DNA of 64,000 bases. Source: Gemmatimonadaceae bacterium. Its GTDB lineage: Bacteria > Gemmatimonadota > Gemmatimonadetes > Gemmatimonadales > Gemmatimonadaceae. Made by a program: the position numbers and the translations under genes. The stretch spans positions 1 through 64,000 of the forward strand of contig DASXKV010000048.1 of NCBI GenBank assembly GCA_036496605.1, written 5' to 3'. Shown here piece after piece: positions 43,296 through 50,739 of this stretch. Each line of letters opens with the position of its first letter. The first letter of the stretch is position 1. The notes below the pieces were generated by a model. It was not told where the DNA came from, searched no databases, and saw only the letters and a program-made list of their open reading frames with translations.

Positions 43296-43531
43296 GACGG
43301 CTCGTCACCGAAGGCGCTGGTGATGTCGGGGGGAAGCTGGTCGAAGTCAGCATGAATGACGATTCGTCCGCGAGCCAGCCCGAGGCGGCGGCGGCGAATG
43401 GCAGTCCGGAACGGCACGAGGACGGCTACGGGCGTGCCAGCGCGTGCGATCACGACGCGCTCGCCAGCCTGAACCTCTTCGAGCAGCTTGGACAGGTTCG
43501 TCCTGGCCTCGTGCACACTCACTTTGCGCAT
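43292..43531 (-). CDS. Phd/YefM-type antitoxin of the vapBC module
   Basis: The 79-residue protein starts MRKVSVHEARTNLSKLLEEV, then QAGERVVIARAGTPVAVLVP, the Phd/YefM fold, and ends with a toxin-binding tail (IHADFDQLPPDITSAFGDEP). It would repress its own promoter and wrap the PIN toxin. Because the toxin gene behind it is deleted internally, it is an orphan antitoxin in practice, which could still protect against related toxins. Confidence 0.88.
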   Translation of the reverse strand: MRKVSVHEARTNLSKLLEEVQAGERVVIARAGTPVAVLVPFRTAIRRRRLGLARGRIVIHADFDQLPPDITSAFGDEPS

Positions 43532-43668
43532 GGACTAAGGTCAGCTAATCTCGATCGATAGCGCAAGCCGTTCGGTCATGGGCGGCGAGGGCAGTTTAGC
43601 CGGGCCGACGGGACTGCTCGCGATCAGCGTGAATGGGCGCACGTTGCAGGAAGCAGTCGCCGCTCCGT

Positions 43669-44571
43669 TCATAGGCGATTGCGCTGTAACCACGACACGA
43701 TCGCACTGGCGGTGCCCTCAGGGTTGGAAATCTGAAGCCAGTGATTACCGGTGAGCGTCACGAATTCAGCACGCGGAAACAGCGCTCGGTGAGCAGTTTC
43801 AAAAACACTACTCGGCGCGCTCAGTACGAGGACCGGTGCCGGTATGCTCGACACATCCCGTGTCAGATCGGTTGCCAACGTTTGGATGATGGCTGCTCCC
43901 TTCTGGCGCGTCAGCAGCGGAACGACCCGTCCATTAGGTTGAACGACAACCGCTCGACGGAACGCTATCTCCACATCGGGCGTCCAAGGAGAGAACTGCG
44001 GAAGGTTGCGGACTGCGGCGAGCGCTGAATCGAGATTCGGCCACGGGTCGAGCTCACCGACGAATCGTTGATTCACTGCTGCGACGGGATCCGCGATTGA
44101 GAGTGGCGATGCTTGCACTGCATCGACGAGAACGACGCCGCGTGTGTGTGCGCTGTCGGCTGCTGCGGCGGCGACGGCGAGCTTCCCGCCCCACGAGTGC
44201 CCAATCCAGATGTGCTCACCCGGCCATTCCCTATCAACCGCCGTTACGATGTCACGCGCAAGCAGATGAAAATCCCAGCTCGCTGGAGTTGGACTCGCGC
44301 CGTGACCCGGAAGGTCCAAGGCGATCACGTGTCGTCCTGAAAGTCGAGAGATGATCGGGCCCCAGGACGCGGCGTTGCCGCCCAACCCATGAAGCATTAT
44401 GAGCGGCGTCCCGTCACCAGGCCACTCGAATGCGTCGAGCTCGAGCGATCCGCCGCCAATGACGCGCTCTCGTGCGCCGATCGGGATGACGACTGTTTCT
44501 GGCTTATGCGAACGGCATGATGCAGCGAGTGCGAGTGTTGTCAGCAGGCCGACACCTCGCCAAGTGCGCAT
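43669..44571 (-). CDS. Alpha/beta hydrolase lipoprotein
   Basis: The 300-residue protein has a lipoprotein signal (GLLTTLALAASC) and a complete alpha/beta hydrolase: oxyanion strand LIMLHGLGGNAASWGPIISR near 60, ALDLPGHGASP near 85, nucleophile in IWIGHSWGGKLAVAAA near 120, acid in LVLSAPSSVFE near 255 and His in TLTGNHWLQISNPEG near 275. The specific substrate is unknown; the closest general groups are esterases or C-C hydrolases. The start at 44571 follows from the signal peptide. Repeat element copy B lies just upstream. Confidence 0.88.
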   Translation of the reverse strand: MRTWRGVGLLTTLALAASCRSHKPETVVIPIGARERVIGGGSLELDAFEWPGDGTPLIMLHGLGGNAASWGPIISRLSGRHVIALDLPGHGASPTPASWDFHLLARDIVTAVDREWPGEHIWIGHSWGGKLAVAAAAADSAHTRGVVLVDAVQASPLSIADPVAAVNQRFVGELDPWPNLDSALAAVRNLPQFSPWTPDVEIAFRRAVVVQPNGRVVPLLTRQKGAAIIQTLATDLTRDVSSIPAPVLVLSAPSSVFETAHRALFPRAEFVTLTGNHWLQISNPEGTASAIVSWLQRNRL

Positions 44572-44603
44572 CGTGACTCCCGAATGCAATCTGCCGTCCA
44601 GCA

Positions 44604-44729
44604 TGATTTGCTCCTCCGCCTTGGTTGACGTGCTCTCAAGAGACCTGGTGTGACAGCACTGTCAAAATCACTCCATTAACACGCCTAACGTGATGTTTAC
44701 TGACTCGTTTTGACAGAACTGTCACACTG
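44604..44729. repeat. Copy B of the 80-bp inverted-terminus element
   Basis: The core, 44648-44727, is bounded by 20-nt terminal inverted repeats that match at 18 of 20 positions (GTGTGACAG, 2 nt, CTGTCAAAA). Each terminus is itself a palindrome, TGACAG-NN-CTGTCA. The interior contains ATCACTCCATTAACACGCC. The left 44 bp also match copy C. It lies between the hydrolase and the second Uma2 gene, in intergenic DNA like the other copies. Confidence 0.88.
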
Positions 44730-44936
44730 CGCCAGACGGAGAAAGGCGGACTGCCGGTCGCCTTTGACGCGCAGCCACGTGAGCAAGTCGATGTCCGAGG
44801 ACGAGAAGGCAACCGGGCGGCAGACGCTTGCCGCCAATTGGTGCGGATCGCAGTGATTCGGTGCCGGGCCCGGCCGAGCAGCGCGTGACTCTTCCGCGAT
44901 GCCGAGTGGACAGGATCATTGCCGAGGAGGTAGTGT

Positions 44937-45494
44937 ATGGCCATGGCCGTCAGCGTCCCCCGATACACCATCGCCGACCTCGAGCGACTCCCTAACGACG
45001 GGAATCGCTATGAGCTGCTGGACGGCGTACTGCTGGTGACGCCTGCTCCATCGTATGCGCATCAGATCATCGTGAGTCGCCTGCAATTTCGGCTGATGAA
45101 GGCAGTTATGGTCTCGGGTGACGCACACGTTGTGGGTCCGGGTGCCATCACGGTGCCACCGAAAACGCAACTCGAGCCGGACATTCTAGTTTTCCCAGCG
45201 CGCTACCCCATCGATGCGAAGTGGGAAGCGATCGACGAGCATTGGCTCGCGGTCGAGGTGCTGAGCCGGTCGTCTCGGGTTTACGATCGTGAAATCAAGC
45301 GCGACGCCTACATTGCGCTCGGTGTGCAGGAAGTGTGGTTGGTCGATCGCTGGAACAAGTCGGTGGAGGTCTCGCGCGCTGGTGGACGGGGGGACAGGGA
45401 GGGGGACATCGCTCTGGATGTGCTGCGCTGGCGCGTGCCGACGCTTTCGTTGGAAGTTGAGATTTCACTCACGGAAGTTTTTGCGGGCCTTTGA
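44937..45494 (+). CDS. Uma2 family endonuclease, copy 2
   Basis: The 185-residue paralogue of the 39798 gene keeps every core motif: RYELLDGVLLVTPAPSYAHQ, QLEPDILVFPARYP, HWLAVEVLSRSSRVYDREIK and VQEVWLVDRWNKSVEV. It carries a short extra loop near residue 152 (GGRGDREGD). The ribosome-binding site and the preceding 80 bp are shared with copy 1, so the duplication included the promoter region. Both copies look intact; their divergence of about a fifth of residues indicates that the duplication is not recent. Confidence 0.9.
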   Translation: MAMAVSVPRYTIADLERLPNDGNRYELLDGVLLVTPAPSYAHQIIVSRLQFRLMKAVMVSGDAHVVGPGAITVPPKTQLEPDILVFPARYPIDAKWEAIDEHWLAVEVLSRSSRVYDREIKRDAYIALGVQEVWLVDRWNKSVEVSRAGGRGDREGDIALDVLRWRVPTLSLEVEISLTEVFAGL

Positions 45495-45533
45495 GTGCGA
45501 TGCGGTCGGCTGCCGGCACCGTCGACACGCGCG

Positions 45534-48200
45534 TCAGCCATCGCGCAGTGCGACGCTCGGATCGACTCGGGACGCACGCATCGCCGGAACGTAGCCCGCC
45601 ACGAGAGCAACGCCGACGAGGATCACCAGCGCGCTGCTGTAGCTCGTCAGATCGAACGTACCGATCCCGAACAACAAGCCGCGCAGCAACCGGCCGAAGG
45701 CGACCGCCATGAGAACGCCAAGCGCCAATCCAGTCGCAGCGAGCGTGAGCGTTTGCGATAGGATGCTGGTGCGGACTCGGCGCGCCGAGGCGCCAAGAGC
45801 GATGCGGATGCCGATCTCTCGAGTGCGCTGCGTGACGCCATAGGACACGAGCGCATAAACGCCGAGCGCGGCAAGCAACAGTGCGAAAATCGCGAAACCG
45901 CTGACGAGCAATACGACAAACCGGCGTGGCGACGCGACGCTATCGACGAGATCCTGCAGCGATCGCCATTCGCTCTTGGGCAGGTTTGGCGCAACGGGGA
46001 GGAGCGTCGATCGAACGGCCGTGGCGAGCTCGCCGACAGGGAGCACGCCACGCACAATCAGATTAGCGCTCCCATAATCCGGCATCTGCCGCATTGGGAA
46101 GTACACTTCGTTCGTAAAGGCGTGCTCCAATGCCTGATGCCGAACGTCGCCCACGACGGCGATTACCCGCGCTCCACCCGGGAGCGCGTCGGTCATCTGG
46201 CCGATCGGATCGAGATGAGGCCACAACGTGCGCGCGAGCGTCTCGTTAACGGCCACCACATGCCCGCTTTCAGGTGTGTCGCCGACACTGAAGTCGCGTC
46301 CTGCGCGGATGGGAATACCCATCGTTTTGAAATAGTCGTCGCTGACGACGCGAACGAATGTTTCGGGTTCCTGCCCGCGTTCGTAGACGTGGCCGGCGGC
46401 GCCGACGCTCCAGCTGCGGTCGCCCGAAAACGGAAGCACATCGGCCAGCGCGGCATTGGTCACACCCGGCAGCACGCGCACGCGACGCAACACTTCGTCG
46501 TAGTACAGAGTGGCGCGCGCAAGATCGGGAAACCCGGACGCCGGATCGACGCGAACCGTCGCGAGATGTTCTGGGCGATAGCCCAGCTGCTGGTTGATGA
46601 CGTTTTCGAAACTTCTGACGAGGAGTCCAGCGCCGACGAGCAGTACGCATGCGGCGGCAATTTCCGCCATCACGAGCGCGCTCCGCGCGCGCGTGTGGCT
46701 TCGATCCCCCGCCGCGCCGCGCTGCCCGTGCTTGAGCGTATCGCTGACATCGTTCGGTGCTCGCAGCGCGGGCAACAGCCCAATCGCCAACCCAACACTG
46801 ACTGATAGGCCGATTGTCATCGCCAGGGTCGAGCCGTCAACCTGAACGCGACTCAGCAGCGGGAGACTGAACGCGCTGAGGTACGAGACGAAGCGCGTTG
46901 CGAACACGCTCATCGCGAAGCCTAACAGTGCTCCTCCGCCCGACACGAGCAGACTCTCGGTGAACGCCTGGCGAGCGAGGCGGCTGCGCGCCGCACCGAG
47001 TGCGAGCCGCACGGCAAACTCACGCTGCCGGCCGACGCTGCGCGCGTACTGCAGGCTCGAAAGATTCGCACAGACGATGAGCATCACTACCGCGACTGCA
47101 CCAGCCAGTGTCCACAGCGCCGGCCGGAACGCGCCTTTGATTCGCGCATCGAGCGCAACGACTTTCGGCCGAAGTGTATTGCGACGTGGGTTGTTTGCGG
47201 TGAGCTCCTTTCCGAGCGACGTGAGCTCCCCGCGCGCCTGATCGATGGACACGCCCGGTTTCAGTCGACCGACCAGAGCGAGCGTATTGCCCTGGCGGCT
47301 CGTCTCGTCGCTGAGCGGAAATGCGCTGAAGAGGTCAGCCGGGGTGCCCGGGCTGAACACGGAAGCGAAGTCGAACGAGCCGGGCAGCACACCGATGACT
47401 GTCGCCGGAGCGTTGTCCAGGGTGATGCGTTGCCCAACGATGTCGCGATCGGCTCCGAACCGGCGACGCCAGAGATCCTCTGTCAACAGGATCGCAGCGC
47501 CGGCTCCGTAGCGGCATTCGTCCGTGGTGAACGACCGGCCGAGGATGGGAGTGACTCCAAGAAATGGAAAGAAGTTGCAGGTTACGGAGACGTTCGTGAA
47601 ACGCTGAACGTCGCTTCCGCTTGTGAGTGCCGAATTGCCGATGCTGTAGAACGCGTAATAGCCGGCGAGGTCCGAGAGCGACCGACTTCGCGCGCGCATG
47701 TCGAGAGCGTGTGCGACCTGTGTGCGCCACTCGGACACGCCATCGTCCGCGACGTTCGAGATCCAGACGAGGTGCCTGGCATCGCGAAAGGGCAGAGGGC
47801 GCAACAGTAATCCATTCACGAGGCTGAAGACCGTGACGCTCGCCCCGATGCCAAACGCAATGGTTGCGATGGCGAACGTCGTAAAGCTCACGTCTCGTCG
47901 CAGCGTGCGAATCGCATACCGAAGGTCCTGCCTAACGTCTTCGAGCCAGTCACGCAGTCGCGCGCTGAGGTCGCGCCGCTCGTTCGACTGACGAAACAGG
48001 ATGCGTGCGTCGTGGACGACGCCGAATCGCCGTTCGGCTTCGGCGCGTGCATCCTGTGGCGCCATGCCGTCGGCTATCAGCTGCTGTGTGCGGAGCTCGA
48101 GATGAAGGCGGATCTCGTCGTCGGCCTCGCGCTGCGCGTCGCGCCGGCCTGGCAATCGAAAGAGACGACGAATACCTGGGCGAATTTCGGGAGTGCGCAT
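45534..48200 (-). CDS. ADOP permease with N-terminal prefix domain
   Basis: The 888-residue permease has the short helical ADOP prefix domain (EADDEIRLHLELRTQQLIAD, AEAERRFGV) at about 20-75, TM1 near 105, a MacB-like core domain (130-330), FtsX domain 1 (370-500), a second periplasmic domain, and FtsX domain 2 ending RASRVDPSVALRDG. GAGAGGA lies 5 nt before the ATG. The PadR-type regulator gene ends 10 bp upstream on the same strand, the classic PadR/ADOP pairing; these systems may export a toxic or signalling compound. It shares the fold with the ADOP at 1.8 kb but has the extra prefix domain. Confidence 0.93.
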   Translation of the reverse strand: MRTPEIRPGIRRLFRLPGRRDAQREADDEIRLHLELRTQQLIADGMAPQDARAEAERRFGVVHDARILFRQSNERRDLSARLRDWLEDVRQDLRYAIRTLRRDVSFTTFAIATIAFGIGASVTVFSLVNGLLLRPLPFRDARHLVWISNVADDGVSEWRTQVAHALDMRARSRSLSDLAGYYAFYSIGNSALTSGSDVQRFTNVSVTCNFFPFLGVTPILGRSFTTDECRYGAGAAILLTEDLWRRRFGADRDIVGQRITLDNAPATVIGVLPGSFDFASVFSPGTPADLFSAFPLSDETSRQGNTLALVGRLKPGVSIDQARGELTSLGKELTANNPRRNTLRPKVVALDARIKGAFRPALWTLAGAVAVVMLIVCANLSSLQYARSVGRQREFAVRLALGAARSRLARQAFTESLLVSGGGALLGFAMSVFATRFVSYLSAFSLPLLSRVQVDGSTLAMTIGLSVSVGLAIGLLPALRAPNDVSDTLKHGQRGAAGDRSHTRARSALVMAEIAAACVLLVGAGLLVRSFENVINQQLGYRPEHLATVRVDPASGFPDLARATLYYDEVLRRVRVLPGVTNAALADVLPFSGDRSWSVGAAGHVYERGQEPETFVRVVSDDYFKTMGIPIRAGRDFSVGDTPESGHVVAVNETLARTLWPHLDPIGQMTDALPGGARVIAVVGDVRHQALEHAFTNEVYFPMRQMPDYGSANLIVRGVLPVGELATAVRSTLLPVAPNLPKSEWRSLQDLVDSVASPRRFVVLLVSGFAIFALLLAALGVYALVSYGVTQRTREIGIRIALGASARRVRTSILSQTLTLAATGLALGVLMAVAFGRLLRGLLFGIGTFDLTSYSSALVILVGVALVAGYVPAMRASRVDPSVALRDG

Positions 48201-48210
48201 GATGATCCTC

Positions 48211-48552
48211 TCAACCTCCGCGCGGAGAGGAGGTGAGAATAGCAGTCACCGCGCCGGCATAGCGCACCCACTGCGCGGTTTCGTCCGCGAGCCACTTGCG
48301 GCCGGCTCTCGTGGTCTTGTAATAGCGGGCGCGTTGATTGTTGGCGGTGACGCCCCAATCGCTGGCGACGAGGCCGCGCTCTTCCATGCGATGGAGGGCC
48401 TGATACAGCGCGCTGTCCCGGACGCCGACGGCGCCGGCCGATCGCGCCTCGAGCCACTGCGTGATCTCGAATCCGTGCATTGGCGTCCAGGTGAGCGCCT
48501 TGAGCAGCAGCACGTCGAGAGTGCCTTTGACGATCGCGGAGGCCTCGGCCAT
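48211..48552 (-). CDS. PadR family transcriptional regulator
   Basis: The 113-residue protein has the PadR winged helix: IVKGTLDVLLLKALTWTPMH, GFEITQWLEARSAGAVGVRD, SALYQALHRMEERGLVASDW and ARYYKTTRAGRKWL. The C-terminal dimerisation helix is short. It is encoded first in a two-gene operon with the ADOP permease and sits directly at a perfect 13-bp inverted repeat, so autorepression with relief by a ligand is the likely mode. Confidence 0.93.
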   Translation of the reverse strand: MAEASAIVKGTLDVLLLKALTWTPMHGFEITQWLEARSAGAVGVRDSALYQALHRMEERGLVASDWGVTANNQRARYYKTTRAGRKWLADETAQWVRYAGAVTAILTSSPRGG

Positions 48553-48588
48553 TTGTCCTCAGAGTAAGAGCACAGACTCTGAGGACAA
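48553..48588. promoter_or_regulatory. PadR operator-like 13-bp inverted repeat
   Basis: TTGTCCTCAGAGT and ACTCTGAGGACAA form a perfect 13-bp inverted repeat with a 10-nt spacer. It abuts the ATG of the padR-type gene, so the operator overlaps the leader and probably the transcription start. The AT-rich TATATGAG next to it may be part of the -10 region. Confidence 0.85.
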
Positions 48589-48656
48589 TATATGAGATCC
48601 GGCGCGGGCTGCGTCAAGCGCGCAGCCGGAACTAAGTCGAAACAAACCGCTGCCAG

Positions 48657-49334
48657 TTACGGAATGATCTGTAGCGCTGCGATCATCTGAGTTCCGTGAT
48701 AACGGCAGCGGTACGGAAATGTCCCGACCTGATCCGACGTCCACATGAAGTTGCCGTCCAGCGCGATCGGTCCGGAGTCACCCCACGGCCCGCCGGTGAC
48801 GCTGTGCACCATTTGACCGACGTTGTACCAGCAAATGGTCGTACCGAGCTTTGCCACGACGGTGCCGTTCGCTTCACCGACCGGCTGGCTCTGAAAAAAA
48901 TAGTCGCCGGCGTAGATGTCGACGTCCGTATCGTCGCTCGATCCGACCTGGATCTGAAACGGCACCACCGTTGGCTCGTTAGGCTTCACCGTGACGCGCA
49001 CCGGGTTGGGGAGTGGTTCTGGCACGCTGGCCAGGTTGGCGCCCCAGAACCGCACCTGATACTCGCCCACCGCAACCGAACCAAAGTCGTAGTCTCCAGA
49101 GGCGTCGACGTCGGCGTAGACGCCGGAGTTGAAGCCGCTCTTTGCCAATAGATAAATGCGCCCGATCCCCTGCGCTCGACCGCTCAGGTCCACGACGGTG
49201 CCGCGCACCGTTCCGGCGGGACCCGGCGCCGTTAGGCGGTTGGACTCACCGCCGCCGCACGCGTCGGCGAATGCAAGCATCGCGCTCCCGCCGGCGGCCG
49301 CGCCGAGCCGCGCGATGAACCGTCGCCGGTTCAT
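48657..49334 (-). CDS. Tat-exported cupredoxin with N-terminal beta domain
   Basis: The 225-residue protein has a Tat signal (MNRRRFIARLGAAAGGSAML) and a carboxypeptidase-regulatory-like beta domain at about 40-120. The C-terminal cupredoxin domain shows the copper ligands His in QMVHSVTGG, Cys in FPYRCRYHGTQM, and the His and Met following it. It could carry electrons or bind copper in the periplasm. It lies 20 bp after the SusD-type gene, so it appears to be the third gene of the SusC/SusD operon, an unusual partner. The ATG at 49334 gives the Tat motif at the N terminus. Confidence 0.9.
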   Translation of the reverse strand: MNRRRFIARLGAAAGGSAMLAFADACGGGESNRLTAPGPAGTVRGTVVDLSGRAQGIGRIYLLAKSGFNSGVYADVDASGDYDFGSVAVGEYQVRFWGANLASVPEPLPNPVRVTVKPNEPTVVPFQIQVGSSDDTDVDIYAGDYFFQSQPVGEANGTVVAKLGTTICWYNVGQMVHSVTGGPWGDSGPIALDGNFMWTSDQVGTFPYRCRYHGTQMIAALQIIP

Positions 49335-49354
49335 CGCGTGACTCGTCAGGCAGC

Positions 49355-50701
49355 TCAGCTCACCGCCGGACATGTCTCCTTTCCTTGGCCGATGTGCGGA
49401 TTGGTCAGTTGCTCGGTGCGCGAAAGGGGAAGCTTGGTCGCGCGGCCGGGACCGAGGCGCGCGTTCACGAGACCGAAGCGATAGAGATCTTGCATGCGTG
49501 ACCCCTCGGCGAACATCACTGCGAAGCGCTCCTGCAGAATCATGTCGCGGACCTGCGTCGGGACATCGCCACTCGTAGGAACCGTGAGGTCAGGAAGGGA
49601 AACGTTCGGGAGCTCGCGATTGATGTTCATCGCCGCCACCGCGCCCGCGTTGTCCTGGTTGCGCCACTTCACCTCGGCGATGATCAGATTCATCTCCTCG
49701 GACTTGGTGAGCGCGATCGGCGAAGCGAGGCTTGGATACTTCCCGATGCTGTAGAACACCGTCACCCCGTCCGAGCCGCGCGCGTAGCCGAGCACGTTGT
49801 TGTTGTCGTGTCCGAGCTGCACACGCTGGTCCGGTTTGCCGCTGTACGGGTCGAGCATGGCGAAGTTCACCGTATCGATCAGGCTCCCCCACACGCTGGC
49901 ACGGATCGAAAAGGAGCGGTTGTAGTTCGCGTTCCCCTGGTTGGCCATCTGGTTGTTCTGAAAATCGCTGTTGTTCGAGTACACGGCGTCGTACCGGAAA
50001 CCGGCGGGCACCAGCTGTGCGCTGGCCATCGCGGCGGCGTAGTTGCCGAGCATCAACTCTGCGCGAGCGAGTCCGGCGCGCGCCTGGTTGAGCCGGGCCA
50101 GCCGTGCGAGCGAGTCCGTCCCGAAGTGCGCGGCTTGAATGAGCGGAATCAGCATCGTGAACGTATCCGCCGCCTGCTTGAAGATGACGCTGTCGGACAC
50201 GGGCGCCGCACCAGCCGTCGACGGCATCTGGCAGATAGCCATCGCCAGCTCGAGATCGGCCCAGGCGCGAGCCATCTCCGAGGTGATGAAGAGCGGGCTG
50301 ACGTGCGCCGTATCTTTGAGCACGTTCTCAAATCGCCGCGATGCGGATTCCGCCGCGCCGCGAGCCTGGAGCATCTGGTTCTCCGGCCGGCTGAATGCAC
50401 CATCGAAGGGCCAGTTCTTTCTGATCAAGCCCTTCGAGACATCGAGCCAGTCGCTCCACGTCCCGGTATGCCAGAGCTCATCGGACAACATTCCCGTCAT
50501 CGTTGCCAACTCGCCGACGGACACTTGCATGTCGCCCTCCGCTCCCGCAGCAACCGCCGGGAGGAGCGTCGCGCTGTTTGCCGCGTCGTTGGTGAATGCC
50601 TGTGGATTCTGTACGGTGAGGAGGTCGTGGCAGCCGATCGCGGCGAGGAGCATCGCTCCGGCCCACGCACAACGGACTGCCTGGTTCTTTATCTGTCGCA
50701 T
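49355..50701 (-). CDS. RagB/SusD family nutrient-binding lipoprotein
   Basis: The 448-residue protein starts MRQIKNQAVRCAWAGAMLLA with lipobox AAIGC, then the SusD-type helical TPR scaffold (LDVSKGLIRKNWP, RAWADLELAMAICQMPSTAG, LNQARAGLARAELMLGNYAA) and the C-terminal SusD segment ILQERFAVMFAEGSRMQDLY followed by RFGLVNA. It caps the SusC barrel and captures the substrate on the cell surface. It is 38 bp downstream of SusC. The longer frame upstream to 50872 overlaps the SusC gene and is rejected. Confidence 0.92.
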   Translation of the reverse strand: MRQIKNQAVRCAWAGAMLLAAIGCHDLLTVQNPQAFTNDAANSATLLPAVAAGAEGDMQVSVGELATMTGMLSDELWHTGTWSDWLDVSKGLIRKNWPFDGAFSRPENQMLQARGAAESASRRFENVLKDTAHVSPLFITSEMARAWADLELAMAICQMPSTAGAAPVSDSVIFKQAADTFTMLIPLIQAAHFGTDSLARLARLNQARAGLARAELMLGNYAAAMASAQLVPAGFRYDAVYSNNSDFQNNQMANQGNANYNRSFSIRASVWGSLIDTVNFAMLDPYSGKPDQRVQLGHDNNNVLGYARGSDGVTVFYSIGKYPSLASPIALTKSEEMNLIIAEVKWRNQDNAGAVAAMNINRELPNVSLPDLTVPTSGDVPTQVRDMILQERFAVMFAEGSRMQDLYRFGLVNARLGPGRATKLPLSRTEQLTNPHIGQGKETCPAVS

Positions 50702-50739
50702 GTGAGATATCTCGTTGAGAAAGAAGTCGTGGCAGTCGA

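Noticed and set aside
45534-48200. Idea that the two ADOP genes form one transporter
   Set aside because: They are 43 kb apart, differ in domain layout and have different regulatory neighbours.
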